Below are positions 7,806-15,882 of a DNA stretch of 52,509 bases, piece by piece; position 1 is the first letter of the stretch; every line of letters starts with the position of its first letter. Source of the stretch: Streptomyces flaveolus (GTDB taxonomy: Bacteria; Actinomycetota; Actinomycetes; Streptomycetales; Streptomycetaceae). The notes under the pieces were generated by a model. That model had not been told where the DNA came from. It worked only from the letters and a program-made list of their open reading frames with translations, and searched no databases. Both the position numbers and the translations under genes were made by a program. Where the stretch lies: the NCBI RefSeq assembly GCF_000716535.1, contig NZ_JNWV01000048.1, forward strand, positions 1-52,509. The letters run 5' to 3'.

Positions 7806-8567
7806 TCAGAAGGGCAGCGGCTCGGAGCTCAGTGAGTCGGTGTATCCCAGGGACCAGCGTCCGGGAATGGTCGCGCAGATTGCATCCAAGTCGGTGCGGG
7901 TGCGGCCCCGAACATGGAGCCAGCTGTGGGCGCCCAGGCCGTCTTGACGCAGCAGCTTGCCCGGCGCGGAGAACCAACGCACGGGAAAGTCTTCCGGACC
8001 CGTCCACATCGGGTAGTCCGGCAGTGGGACCTGCTGGAATTGCTCAGGCATCTTCCTGAGCAGGTCCGCAGGCAGCTCGCACGCGTTGTACAGCCGTCCC
8101 CCACCGCCGAACAGTGCCTCGCTCAGTACGAGCTCGACGCAGGCCAGGGACACTCGGTCCATGAACGGCACCCAGCTGTGACGCGCCTGAACGAGCACTG
8201 GCGGATCCTCCTGATCAAGGTCAGTAAGGCGCACGCCCCAGAAGGCACAGCCCTGGTTCTCGCTACGGAACACGAGGACACCGCCGCACTCGTCATGCAC
8301 GAACATCTCGTGAGGCGGCAGCAGGGGGTCCTGGTTGGCGACCAGGTCGGGCCGAGTGCCTACGAGTGCATGGACCTCGTGCAGCGCGGCCGGCAGCGAA
8401 CAACCGAGCGTCGCCTCGGCCCGTGCCAGTTCCGCCGTAAGGGAGCCGACGTCTTCGACCAACGGCTCGCCCCAAGCGGCAGCAAAGCTGCGGATAAACG
8501 TCCAGGCTCGGTCCCGGTCGGAAACCCCGCCGTCCAGGGCTCGGGCCACGTCGAAGCTGCCACTCAT
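7806..8567 (-). CDS. SMI1/KNR4-like (SUKH superfamily) protein
   Basis: A 253-residue protein. Residues ~40-140 carry the SUKH pattern: ELARAEATLGCSLPAALHEV, ALVG, and later GVLVFRSENQGCAFWGV. In bacteria SUKH proteins often serve as immunity proteins against secreted or contact-delivered toxins, though many are of unknown role. ATG 8567 is preferred over an upstream in-frame TTG at 8591; neither has a clear ribosome binding site. It stands alone between two transposase fragments with no toxin gene visible, so it looks like an orphan cargo gene. Confidence 0.7.
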   Translation of the reverse strand: MSGSFDVARALDGGVSDRDRAWTFIRSFAAAWGEPLVEDVGSLTAELARAEATLGCSLPAALHEVHALVGTRPDLVANQDPLLPPHEMFVHDECGGVLVFRSENQGCAFWGVRLTDLDQEDPPVLVQARHSWVPFMDRVSLACVELVLSEALFGGGGRLYNACELPADLLRKMPEQFQQVPLPDYPMWTGPEDFPVRWFSAPGKLLRQDGLGAHSWLHVRGRTRTDLDAICATIPGRWSLGYTDSLSSEPLPF

Positions 8568-8644
8568 GGCACGAACATATCGAAAGCTCAAGCCACATCA
8601 CCAAGAGGCCCTGAGGCTGTCGACCAAGTTCGTGTTACGTGTTC

Positions 8645-8654
8645 TTAGACCGTG
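8645..8654. repeat. Right arm of the inverted pair, TTAGACCGTG
   Basis: Exact reverse complement of 7532-7541. It lies immediately beyond the 3' end of the IS5-type transposase remnant, where the terminal inverted repeat of such an element is expected. Confidence 0.4.
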
Positions 8655-8656
8655 TC

Positions 8657-9048
8657 CTATGTGGTGAGGCGGATCAGTCGCTTGTAGCAGCACAAAGCGG
8701 CGGCCAAGCCGAGAAAGGCCAGGTAGTTACGGGGATCGCGCTCGTAGCGGGGGCTGAGCCTGCGGTAGCCGGACAGCCAGGACATCGTCCGCTCTATCAC
8801 CCAACGGCGGCGGCCCAGGCGTTCGCTGGACTCGATGCCTTTGCGGGCGATGCGCACGCCGATGCGTTTGCCGCGTAACCATTTCCGCAGGTGGGGGTGT
8901 CATACGCCTTGTCGGCGTGCAGGCGTTGGGGCTTGAAGTGACGGCCTCGGTGGGGGTCGTGTCTCGTTTGGTGGCCCTCGACCATGGGCTTCAGCGCTTC
9001 GCTGTCGTGGGTGTTGGCGGCCGAGACGCCGACGACCAGGGGCAAGCC
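8657..9048 (-). mobile_element. 3' part of an IS5-family transposase, frameshifted
   Basis: The minus frame reads GLPLVVGVSAANTHDSEALK and RLHADKAYDTP; in a second frame RIARKGIESSERLGRRRWVI and ERTMSWLSGYRRLSPRYERD follow. This is the C-terminal half of an IS5-type DDE transposase, with the second Asp (HADKAYD) and the final Glu (VIERTMSWL) still visible. A frameshift near 8880 separates the two halves and the N-terminal half is missing, so it is inactive. Confidence 0.85.
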
Positions 9049-9474
9049 CGCTGTCACCGCGCTACCGCCGTCCCCGCTCCAGCTGGGCATCGCAGCCGTC
9101 CGCGTTGCGCCGCCGACGGGGCTACGGCCCACCGCGCGCACCGCGGTCTGCGATGGCAGGGTCGCCCTCTCGGCTGCCTAACACGCCATCGCCAGCGACG
9201 GACCGCCGCCTTGTCCGAACTCGGCCTGAGCTGACCGGCCCGGTCGAGCGGCGATGCCACCGCGGCGGTCGATCTCTGCTCCGGGATTCGGCTTGCAGGC
9301 AAAGCCGAATCCCCAGCACTCGCAGTTCGCCAATGCCTACCTTGGCCGGCGCCTCTGCCCATCTCCGCGGCTCGGGGCGGCGAGCCTTCTCGCGTACCAC
9401 GGTGCGCGGCGCACGGCATCACAGCGGCGGCAGCCCTGTGACCAGCCAGATCTTCGCACGCTGATCTAGAGAAC
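9049..9474. other. Degenerate stretch upstream of the transposase remnant
   Basis: No frame here has a credible protein. The sequence lies where the missing 5' half of the IS5-type element would be, and is probably recombined or decayed insertion DNA. Confidence 0.3.
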
Positions 9475-9702
9475 GTGAGGACGGTTCTGCTGAACGTCGA
9501 ATCGAGGATGCCGACTTGGCCTTCGGTGACCTCGCGCTGTCTCCGGTTCGGCTGCCCGGACGCCCTGAACAACAACGCCGGCATCCCCCGTGTCAGCGCC
9601 CGCCGCCAGCTGGAGCACTTCCACACCACTGGCCATGCCGACGTCACCCTGCGCTACGGCACCGCCGGCCGCCCGGAACGCCTCTACAGCTGGCGCGGCT
9701 AG
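9475..9702 (+). pseudogene. Coding-like fragment of unknown family
   Basis: The last ~45 codons read SARRQLEHFHTTGHADVTLR, then YGTAGRPERLYSWRG before a TAG stop, with coding-like GC at third positions. The preceding residues look random, so this seems to be the 3' end of a lost gene, possibly DNA-binding judging by the helical Arg/His-rich text. No family is assigned. Confidence 0.25.
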
Positions 9703-10354
9703 CCCCGCACTACGCTGGGCGGAAGCGGAGCGAACGGTGCTTAAGCGTCTGTGATCCAGGACACAGCAACTGCCCGTCGCTGCCGCGGGCGGGGGGGTAG
9801 GGCAGGCGCAGGTAGGCGCACAGGACGTCGAGAGACGTGACGACTGCGGACCTGTCGGTCACGGCGAGCGGTACCCCGCGACCGCCGACCGGGCATGGTC
9901 CGGTACACCACGCTGTCGGAGCTGGGCCCCTGCCTCGACCGCCACGCCCCCGCCGGCTCCGAGTGCGGCGCGCAAATAAGCCCGTCTCGCTGCTGCGCCG
10001 TACGGCTTCATGACCGGAGCGGGGGCTTGTTACTCACTTTCGGGTGAGTGCGCTCGTCACGGTGAGGTGGCGCAGTCTGGCGATGCGTCGCTTCAAGCCG
10101 GTAGTTCCAAGGAGCCGGCATCCGATGCCTCACCGGTCTGCCCGATTCAGTCGATCAGTGGTCATTACAGGTGAGTGTCACAGAAATCTGCTCAATCTGT
10201 AACAGGCGTCGTAAATCCCTCACAGCTCGAGGCGCGGACCGGAAGGTGTGGGTGCGCGGCCGACCGGCTGCGCACCAGCACAACGCACCTGGCCGGGCCG
10301 CGGTTTCAACGCTGCGGGGTTGGGCTGGGTGTGCGCACTTGAAGGGGGACCTTC
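9703..10354. other. 650-bp non-coding stretch, leader of the secreted protein
   Basis: No convincing gene. ACTCACTTTCGGGTGAGT at 10033-10050 is a small perfect hairpin (6-bp arms, 6-base loop), and GGTGAGTGTCAC recurs at about 10170. The stretch nearest 10355 should hold the promoter of the lamin-tail gene, but I cannot place -35/-10 boxes with confidence. Confidence 0.3.
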
Positions 10355-10945
10355 GTGTCCGTTTCTTCTTCCGTCCGTCGTCTGACCGCCGTCGCCGGTG
10401 TGGCTGCTGCGGTGGTAGGCGCGGTGGCGCTGCCGGCGTCGGCCGACGACCACCACAACGGCCGCCATCACCGCCCGGCGGTGTTCATCAGCGACGTGCA
10501 GTACGACTCCCCGGGCCAAGACGACCGTTCCAACCGCTCGCTGAACGCGGAGTGGGTGGAGATTACCAACGACTCGGGACGGGCGGTGAACCTGGACGGC
10601 TGGACTCTCTCCGACGAGGACGGCCTCACCTACACCTTTGACCACTACCGGCTGAGCGGCCGCGCGACCGTCCGTGTCCACACCGGGATTGGCCGCGACA
10701 ACAGGACGGACGTGTACCAGGACCGGCGGGCCTACGTGTGGGACAGCCACTCCGACACCGCGACCCTGCGCAACCACCGCGGCCGGCTCGTCGACGAGGT
10801 GTCCTGGGGCTACGACCGCGACCACCGCGGCGACGACCGGTACCGCGGCGGCGGCCACCGCGGTGACGGCTGGCGTCACGGCGGCGGCCACCGGGGTGAC
10901 GGCTGGCGTCACGGCGGTGACCACCGCGACGGACACCGCGACTGA
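10355..10945 (+). CDS. Secreted lamin-tail-domain protein with His/Gly-rich tail
   Basis: A 196-residue exported protein. Residues 1-30 are a Sec signal peptide: RR, a hydrophobic run of Ala/Val/Gly, then ALPASA-DD. Residues ~41-145 are a lamin tail domain (VFISDVQYDSPG, AEWVEITNDSGRAVNLDGW). The last ~45 residues are low-complexity, with an 11-residue unit GGGHRGDGWRH repeated and rich in His, Arg, Gly and Asp. A second His cluster (DDHHNGRHHR) follows the signal peptide. The start is GTG 10355 with GAAGGGGG ahead. Lamin-tail proteins are thought to act at the cell surface; the His clusters suggest metal or polyanion binding (inference). Confidence 0.85.
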   Translation: MSVSSSVRRLTAVAGVAAAVVGAVALPASADDHHNGRHHRPAVFISDVQYDSPGQDDRSNRSLNAEWVEITNDSGRAVNLDGWTLSDEDGLTYTFDHYRLSGRATVRVHTGIGRDNRTDVYQDRRAYVWDSHSDTATLRNHRGRLVDEVSWGYDRDHRGDDRYRGGGHRGDGWRHGGGHRGDGWRHGGDHRDGHRD

Positions 10946-10972
10946 CCTCGCGCGGCGGTAGATGACGCCAGG

Positions 10973-11003
10973 GGTGGGTCGCCTCGTGCAGGGGCGGCCC
11001 ACC
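10973..11003 (+). terminator. Hairpin terminator after the lamin-tail gene
   Basis: GGTGGGTCGCC (10973-10983) pairs with GGCGGCCCACC (10993-11003) with a single G-T wobble and a nine-base loop, followed by TT. It starts 28 bp past the stop codon of the secreted protein. Confidence 0.7.
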
Positions 11004-11468
11004 TTCCGTGATGCGCATGGCTCAGTCAGCCGGGGGCGGCAGCCGTCCCTCCCTGTGCGGGCGCGCGCAGGCGTTCCGGGGTCGGCGCCCGGCGAGGATG
11101 TCGCGACCGGACTCGGGGACCGGCCGCGACACCCCCACCCGGGAGGCCATGCGCAACGCATACAGCGGGGTGCCCCTTGCGAGCCCATGCACACGGAGCT
11201 GAACGGGTGGCCTGATCACGGTGCTGTCTGTGTACGCCACGCGGGCCGGGCGTGGTGGTGCGGACAGATGCGGGCCGCCGACGGGGTTCATACGCTGGTG
11301 TGGGATCTTGCCGCGTGCGACATGCCGATCTTTTGCGACCCGGGCTTTCTTGGTTGTCTCACGGCCGTGTCACCATGATCAGTCTCAAGTCCGTGGCATT
11401 TCTCGTCCGGCACCGGGCAGGTCAGTGGTCGTCCAGCCCACCACCGCTGTTGGCCCATTCCAGGGCGC
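11004..11468. other. Stretch without a convincing gene
   Basis: Open frames exist on both strands but none looks like a known protein, and their residue make-up (Arg/Gly/Pro-rich) is that of random GC-rich DNA. The higher-coordinate part (11290-11420) is less GC-rich than its surroundings and may be old insertion-sequence DNA, but I could not name an element. Confidence 0.3.
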
Positions 11469-12386
11469 TCAGGGGCGCACGTGAATGACGGTCTTGCCCT
11501 TGCGCCGCTCGGTCGGGTTGAGCGCAGGGACGGCGTCGTCGAGGGTCGCAACGGTTCCGATGTGCGTGCGAAGGCGCCCGTCCCGCACCCGGTCGACGAT
11601 CTCCACCAGCTGACTCGGAACGGACTCGACGACGAAGTCGACAGCCAAGCCGTTGACAGGGCGAGCCTCAACAGGCCCGACCACCGACACCAGCGTCCCG
11701 CCAGGCCGGATGATTCTCGCCGAGCGCCTTTGGATGTCAGCGCCGATGACATCGAAGACCACGTCGACCCCGCCGATGTCGTCGAGATCCTCGGTGGCGA
11801 GGTCGAGGAACTCGTTCGCGCCGAAGTCGAGCGCCGCCTGGCGGTCCGTCGCCCGCCCGGTACCGATGACGTAGGCGCCGAACTCCCGGGCGAGCTGCGT
11901 AACCACGGACCCGACTGCGCCGGCGGCGCCGTGTGCGAGGACGCTCTGCCCCGCCTGAAGACGACCGTGCTGGAACAGACCTTGCCACGCGGTCAGGCCG
12001 GAGATCGGCAGGCTCGCACCCACCGTGAAGTCGACGTTCCCCGGCAGTGGCGCCAGATTGCGTGCCTCCACGGCCGCGTACTCGGCCAGGGTTCCATCGC
12101 GGTGCCAGTCCGTGATCCCGAGCACCCGCTGTCCCAGCGAGAGCCCCGTCGTGCCGTAGCCGAGGGAGGTGACCACTCCGGCGAACTCGTGGCCGATGAT
12201 CGCCTGGGCTCGATCGCGACCGGCGCGATCGACCCACGTCGAGGGCCACTCCCACTCCGCGGGGACGAAGCCCGATGCATGGACTTCAACGACGACGTCG
12301 TTGATCGCCGGCGTCGGCTCAGGCCGCTCCGCGAGTGTGATCCCGGCTGCTTCCGCGGCCGGATCCGTCGCGACGATTGCCTTCAC
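11469..12386 (-). CDS. MDR-family NADP-dependent oxidoreductase
   Basis: A 305-residue quinone-oxidoreductase-like MDR. IIGHEFAGVVTSLGYG is the catalytic-domain turn, VLAHGAAGAVGSVVTQLARE the cofactor loop, and the C-terminus GRLRTHIGTVATLDDAVPAL, then RRKGKTVIHV, is typical. No zinc-ligand cysteines are present. GTG 12386 is chosen because GGAGG lies five bases upstream; longer in-frame starts lack any site and have no MDR-like residues. The gene stands alone; neighbours give no hint of substrate. Confidence 0.9.
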   Translation of the reverse strand: MKAIVATDPAAEAAGITLAERPEPTPAINDVVVEVHASGFVPAEWEWPSTWVDRAGRDRAQAIIGHEFAGVVTSLGYGTTGLSLGQRVLGITDWHRDGTLAEYAAVEARNLAPLPGNVDFTVGASLPISGLTAWQGLFQHGRLQAGQSVLAHGAAGAVGSVVTQLAREFGAYVIGTGRATDRQAALDFGANEFLDLATEDLDDIGGVDVVFDVIGADIQRRSARIIRPGGTLVSVVGPVEARPVNGLAVDFVVESVPSQLVEIVDRVRDGRLRTHIGTVATLDDAVPALNPTERRKGKTVIHVRP

Positions 12387-12555
12387 TGGTGCCTCCGTAT
12401 ATCTCGTGCTCGCCGGCTCTGGGTGCCGCCCAAGCCATGGAGTGGGCTGATCAGCCCATAGAGGAACGGCAACAAGGGGACTGCTGCACGATCGAGTGAC
12501 AGCGCCTTTCGCCGCGTAGACGACCACCCTTTCACGACCACATGCATCACGGGTT

Positions 12556-12589
12556 CAGCCCCGGCCGGCGACCACGCAGGCCGGGGCTG
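12556..12589 (+). terminator. Hairpin with 11-bp perfect stem
   Basis: CAGCCCCGGCC (12556-12566) pairs with GGCCGGGGCTG (12579-12589) around a 12-base loop, followed by TTTCCT on the plus strand. No plus-strand gene immediately upstream is recognised, so it may be the leftover terminator of a deleted gene, or an insulator upstream of the minus-strand oxidoreductase. Confidence 0.6.
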
Positions 12590-12621
12590 TTTCCTGCCCG
12601 GGGCCCGTGACCGGGGGTGGG

Positions 12622-12735
12622 GTGCGGAGCGTTGCCACGGTCGTGGGCGGCTACGAGGACCTGGACCTGGACGAGATGTTCACGCTCATAGAGGACGTAG
12701 AAGACACCGAGGACGAGTACCGAGACGATGATTGA
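12622..12735 (+). CDS. Possible 37-residue acidic peptide
   Basis: GTG 12622 follows GGGGGTGG and opens a short frame ending in YEDLDLDEMFTLIEDVED and EDEYRDDD before TGA. The strongly acidic helix-like tail looks protein-like rather than random. It may be a real small protein or the tail of a lost gene. No family is recognised. Confidence 0.25.
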   Translation: MRSVATVVGGYEDLDLDEMFTLIEDVEDTEDEYRDDD

Positions 12736-12962
12736 GCTCTGCGTCACTTCCCGTCCGTCATCGCCCCGATGAAGCGGGCCTGCACATCTTTGCGGCCTGG
12801 TGGGCCGTTCTGGGCACCTGATGGTGCCTCTCGCGCTCGTAGAACGGCTGCTCGAGCGGTCCGGCGAGTGGCAGGGAAACCCGGGCGCGGGCCCCTACGG
12901 CTTCGATAGCTCGACCTGCTGACACCTTCGATCCACACAAGTCCAGCGGATGGGCGGCTCGT

Positions 12963-13706
12963 ATGACATCTGCGGCTTCACTGTTCGCCTCTCGTCCTGC
13001 GGACGTGACCCTGGAGCGGATTCGCGAGTTGGTTGCCATCGGCCAGCCCGAGAGCCTGACCTTGGAGTACAAGGAGAAATACACCCCCAAGGTTCCTGTC
13101 TCAGTCGCGGCGATGGCCAACAGCTACGGCGGCCTCATCCTGGTCGGCGTCACCGAACGCAGCGTCGACGACCGGATCATCGGCGTGCCCGAGGACACGA
13201 TCGTCCAGATCGTCAACGGCTGCCATCAGACGCTGGAGCCGCCCTGGGAGCCGGAGATCATCCCGGTCCCCCTACCTGAGACCGACGGCCGCATGATCCT
13301 GGTCGTCCGCGTGGATCCGGCGAAGGCATCCCGCCCGCTTCTGGTCCAGGGGGCTGCACCGATACGGCTGCACGGACGCAACGCGGTAGCGGACCGGGCA
13401 GGGCTCGCACGGCTGATCAACGAAGCTGCGTCCCAGCCTGTGGCTGCCGGACTGCGGTTGCCGCTGCCCGACCTGCCCATGGACGACCAGGGGCAGCCGA
13501 GCGCCGACTTCCTCGTGCGTACCGGGATGTTCGTTCCGGTCGACGCATCGGCCACCTGGCGCCCGCTGTCGGAGCGCAGCGTGCAGGCATTCGCAGACGC
13601 GCTGAACAACTCCCCCCTGCACCGGGCCCTGTTCCGCTGGTGCGCAGCGGGGACAGAGGACGGCGGAGTCCCCCGTCGCGCCGGATGTCCTCGACCGGCG
13701 AGATGA
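12963..13706 (+). CDS. AlbA_2-domain (Schlafen-like) protein, probably 3'-truncated
   Basis: The N-terminal ~150 residues form an AlbA_2 (AAA_4, Schlafen AlbA) domain: SLTLEYKEK at 31-39, MANSYGGLILVGV at 51-63, and later ILVVRVDPAK and PIRLHGRNAVAD. Such domains bind nucleic acid or nucleotides and occur in regulators and phage-defence proteins. The product is 247 residues, but the last ~20 (EDGGVPRRAGCPRPAR) look unrelated and overlap an SDR remnant on the other strand, so the natural C-terminus was probably lost. The function here is unknown. Confidence 0.65.
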   Translation: MTSAASLFASRPADVTLERIRELVAIGQPESLTLEYKEKYTPKVPVSVAAMANSYGGLILVGVTERSVDDRIIGVPEDTIVQIVNGCHQTLEPPWEPEIIPVPLPETDGRMILVVRVDPAKASRPLLVQGAAPIRLHGRNAVADRAGLARLINEAASQPVAAGLRLPLPDLPMDDQGQPSADFLVRTGMFVPVDASATWRPLSERSVQAFADALNNSPLHRALFRWCAAGTEDGGVPRRAGCPRPAR

Positions 13707-13718
13707 CGAACGGGCCCG

Positions 13719-13835
13719 CACCGAGACGCCCGCGGTGTCGACGAGTACGGTGACGTCCCTCGCCTGCTCGGCCGTCCCGCGCTCCCGGCCGTCGCCGGTG
13801 ACGAGGACCACCGCGTTCTCGAGCGACGCCACGTC
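13719..13835 (-). pseudogene. SDR remnant with internal deletion
   Basis: The minus frame reads SLENAVVLVTG, the start of an SDR, and then within 15 residues AEQARDVTVLVDTAGVSV, the NNAG-like strand normally ~60 residues later. The glycine-rich loop is damaged (GDGRERG) and the middle is deleted. Only ~40 codons remain, butted against the end of the AlbA_2 gene and 5 bp from the universal stress gene stop codon. Confidence 0.5.
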
Positions 13836-13839
13836 ACCG

Positions 13840-14274
13840 CTACCGGCCTGGACGCGTGTCCTCGGGAGCCAGCAGAACGGCGATTCCGCCCGCGTGCGCG
13901 ACGGCGTCACTGACCCGCGGGTTGAACAGGGCCGCGACCGCGCCACGGTGGTGGGGGCTGACGACGAGCAGGTCCGCCTTGAAGTCCTCGGCGGCAGCGG
14001 AGATGACGGAGGGCACCTGCTGCGTCAGGCTGTGCGCCAGGTGTCCCTCCGCCTCCACACCGAGGCCGCGGAGGGTGGCCAGGGCCTCCTCCAGGATCGC
14101 CTTGCCCTGCTCCTCTTCCTCCAGCTTCACGACGGTGTCGCCGGCGACCATGGACGTCATGACGTGGAGCACGTGGACGGTTGCGTTCGCCGGGCGGGCC
14201 AGCTCGCCGGCCATCAGGAGTGCCGTCTTCCGGGCGGCGCTGGGATCGATGGCCACCAGGATGCGTTCGAACAC
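13840..14274 (-). CDS. Universal stress protein (UspA family)
   Basis: A 144-residue single-domain Usp. It begins MFERILVAIDPSAARKTALL and ends with DLLVVSPHHRGAVAAL and SDAVAHAGGIAVLLA. The family fold is clear, but the ATP-binding signature GxxGx9G(S/T) is not intact, so it may belong to the non-nucleotide-binding type (inference). The region just upstream on the minus strand is unusually AT-rich with an imperfect inverted repeat, a likely promoter or operator. Confidence 0.88.
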   Translation of the reverse strand: MFERILVAIDPSAARKTALLMAGELARPANATVHVLHVMTSMVAGDTVVKLEEEEQGKAILEEALATLRGLGVEAEGHLAHSLTQQVPSVISAAAEDFKADLLVVSPHHRGAVAALFNPRVSDAVAHAGGIAVLLAPEDTRPGR

Positions 14275-14363
14275 GGCGTTCTTCCTCTCTGCGACCGCTG
14301 CGGCCGGAGCTAGGGCGGTGGGGTGATGATGGACGAGGAGGGCGAACCGGCCTCTACCTAGAA

Positions 14364-14394
14364 AATATGACTGGTCGTTTTGTAAGTCAATATC
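14364..14394. promoter_or_regulatory. AT-rich inverted repeat upstream of the universal stress gene
   Basis: AATATGACT at 14364-14372 and AGTCAATAT at 14385-14393 form an imperfect inverted repeat with one bulged base, inside a ~40-bp island much richer in A/T than its surroundings. It lies ~90 bp upstream of the Usp start and just downstream of the cupin stop. The embedded GACTGGTC recurs at 27745-27752 ahead of the disulfide oxidoreductase. Confidence 0.4.
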
Positions 14395-14422
14395 AACAAC
14401 GCCCTCCCGGGAGTCGCCCGCG

Positions 14423-14923
14423 TCAGGGCAGCAGCGGCGGACCGACGATCCGGATGCCGTGCGCGGCGGCGAGCCGGGTCAGCTCCTCCGGGTCGGGACC
14501 CGGTCCGGCCTCCGGCGGCACGGTTCCGTCGAACGGCACACCCACGTCCGCCACGAGCGCGTCGAAACCTCCGCCCGGAGTGTGCAGCGTCAGGAAGCGT
14601 GCCGTCGGGGAGGTCACGACGAAGCCGTGCGCCAGCCCGCGCGGCAGCAGCGCGAGCCCGCCCGCCCCCACACTCCGCACCTCGTCGCCGACCTCCACCC
14701 GCAGCGTGCCGTCCAGGATGAGAAACGTTTCCTCGTCGGACTCGTGCAGGTGCAGCGGCGACATGTAGCCCCGCTCACCGGTGTGTTCCAGCAGTGCGTA
14801 GGCGCCCGCGGTGTCGGCGGCCCGCGCCCGCATCCGTACGAGACCGCCGAGGAACCGCACCGCCTGCTGGGTGTCGGGGTCCGTCAGGACGGGGGATGTG
14901 ATGGTGCCGGACAGGGAAGTCAC
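14423..14923 (-). CDS. Cupin-domain protein
   Basis: A 166-residue single cupin. Motif 1 is PLHLHESDEETFLILDG with metal ligands His58, His60 and Glu64 or Glu65; motif 2 is LLPRGLAHGF with His99. The layout matches small quercetin-2,3-dioxygenase-like cupins, which bind Fe, Mn, Ni or Zn; the substrate cannot be told. It is divergent from a TetR gene, and a perfect 29-bp palindrome lies between them, so it is the probable target of that TetR. Confidence 0.88.
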   Translation of the reverse strand: MTSLSGTITSPVLTDPDTQQAVRFLGGLVRMRARAADTAGAYALLEHTGERGYMSPLHLHESDEETFLILDGTLRVEVGDEVRSVGAGGLALLPRGLAHGFVVTSPTARFLTLHTPGGGFDALVADVGVPFDGTVPPEAGPGPDPEELTRLAAAHGIRIVGPPLLP

Positions 14924-14999
14924 GGTTCTCCTCGCTTCCGCTCAGTTCGGGTGACATTTGAGCACTGGGCGGAGCGGGCCGTCCAAGACGGATGTGTCA

Positions 15000-15056
15000 T
15001 CGCCCGATGCCGAATCGGCATCGGGCGACACTTTGACAATGTCAAGCAGACCGGTC
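15000..15056. promoter_or_regulatory. Operator cluster with a perfect 29-bp palindrome
   Basis: TCGCCCGATGCCGA (15000-15013), one central A, then its exact reverse complement (15015-15028). It is followed by a second perfect palindrome TTGACA-A-TGTCAA (15033-15045), which also contains a possible -35 box, and by GACCGGTC (15049-15056). The cluster ends 12 bp before the TetR start codon and 77 bp from the divergent cupin start, the classic position for autoregulation. Confidence 0.7.
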
Positions 15057-15068
15057 ATATTGAGGGCT

Positions 15069-15641
15069 ATGCCTCAGGTGAGCGTCAGGGGAAAGCTGAT
15101 CGAACACGCGGAGACCGTGTTCCGTCGTCAGGGCTTCAATGGCGCCAGCGTCGCGGACATCGCCAATGCCGCGGGTGTGCCGAAGGGGTCCTTCTACAAC
15201 CACTTCAAGTGCAAGCAGGAACTCGCCGCCGAGATCGTCCGCCGCTACAGCCGCGGGACGGATGTGACCATGCTCGCCACCGACGGGCTCTCGGCGACGG
15301 AGCGGCTGCGCGCACACTTCGCCGCGCAGGCCTCGCGCACCAGCTCCACCGGGGTCGAGTACGGATGCCTGCTGATGACCATGGCGAGCGAGGGACCCAC
15401 GGTCGGCGACGAGGTCGGGGACGTCGTCCGCCGCAGCCTTGCCGCGTGGGTCGGCGTACTGGCCCCGGTCATCGAGGAGGGGCAGCGGTCGGGGGAGATC
15501 GCCTCCTCGGAATCTGCGAGTGACCTCGCCGCCTTCCTGATCGACGCCTTCGAGGGCGCGGGCCTGCGCGGCAAGGCGACCCGGGACGAGGACGCGGCCA
15601 TGCGCTCCCTCGACCTCGCCCTCAACGCCATCGGGGCGTGA
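15069..15641 (+). CDS. TetR-family transcriptional regulator
   Basis: A 190-residue protein with the N-terminal HTH: ETVFRRQGFNGASVADIANA and AGVPKGSFYNHFKCKQELA. The C-terminal half resembles the AcuR/YxaF-like ligand-binding domain (GCLLMTMASEG, WVGVLAPVIEEGQRSGEI). The start is taken at ATG 15069, just after the operator cluster, because the HTH begins a few residues in; in-frame sequence further upstream crosses the palindromes. It probably represses itself and the divergent cupin gene. Confidence 0.9.
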   Translation: MPQVSVRGKLIEHAETVFRRQGFNGASVADIANAAGVPKGSFYNHFKCKQELAAEIVRRYSRGTDVTMLATDGLSATERLRAHFAAQASRTSSTGVEYGCLLMTMASEGPTVGDEVGDVVRRSLAAWVGVLAPVIEEGQRSGEIASSESASDLAAFLIDAFEGAGLRGKATRDEDAAMRSLDLALNAIGA

Positions 15642-15759
15642 CCGCCGCGTTCTTCCGGTGAAGGGGCGACCGGCCCCACCGTTCGTCCACCGCGCGCACA
15701 CCGAGGAGAAGGCCACCCGGTGGCCCCGGCCGGGGAGCGCACCGGTGCCCACTCGACCG

Positions 15760-15882
15760 TCAGGGGCGCAGCGCTGCCGGGGCGATGCTCATCTCCTCGC
15801 CCAGGTGTGCGTGATCGGCCGTGGTCTTGGCCCGCAGAGTCAGCCGTTTGCGGATGATCCCCGACCCGTCGACCCGTCGACC
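15760..15882 (-). pseudogene. C-terminal fragment of an unidentified protein
   Basis: The minus frame ends at 15760-15762 after IIRKRLTLRAKTTADHAHLG and EEMSIAPAALRP. The text is coding-like with regular hydrophobic spacing, but the upstream part runs into the 8-bp tandem repeats and is missing. I do not recognise the family. Confidence 0.3.

Noticed and set aside
9894..10046. Small frame beginning MVRYTTLSELGPCLDRHAP
   Set aside because: The start looks protein-like for ~25 residues, but there is no ribosome binding site and the rest is unlike a protein; too weak to list as a gene.
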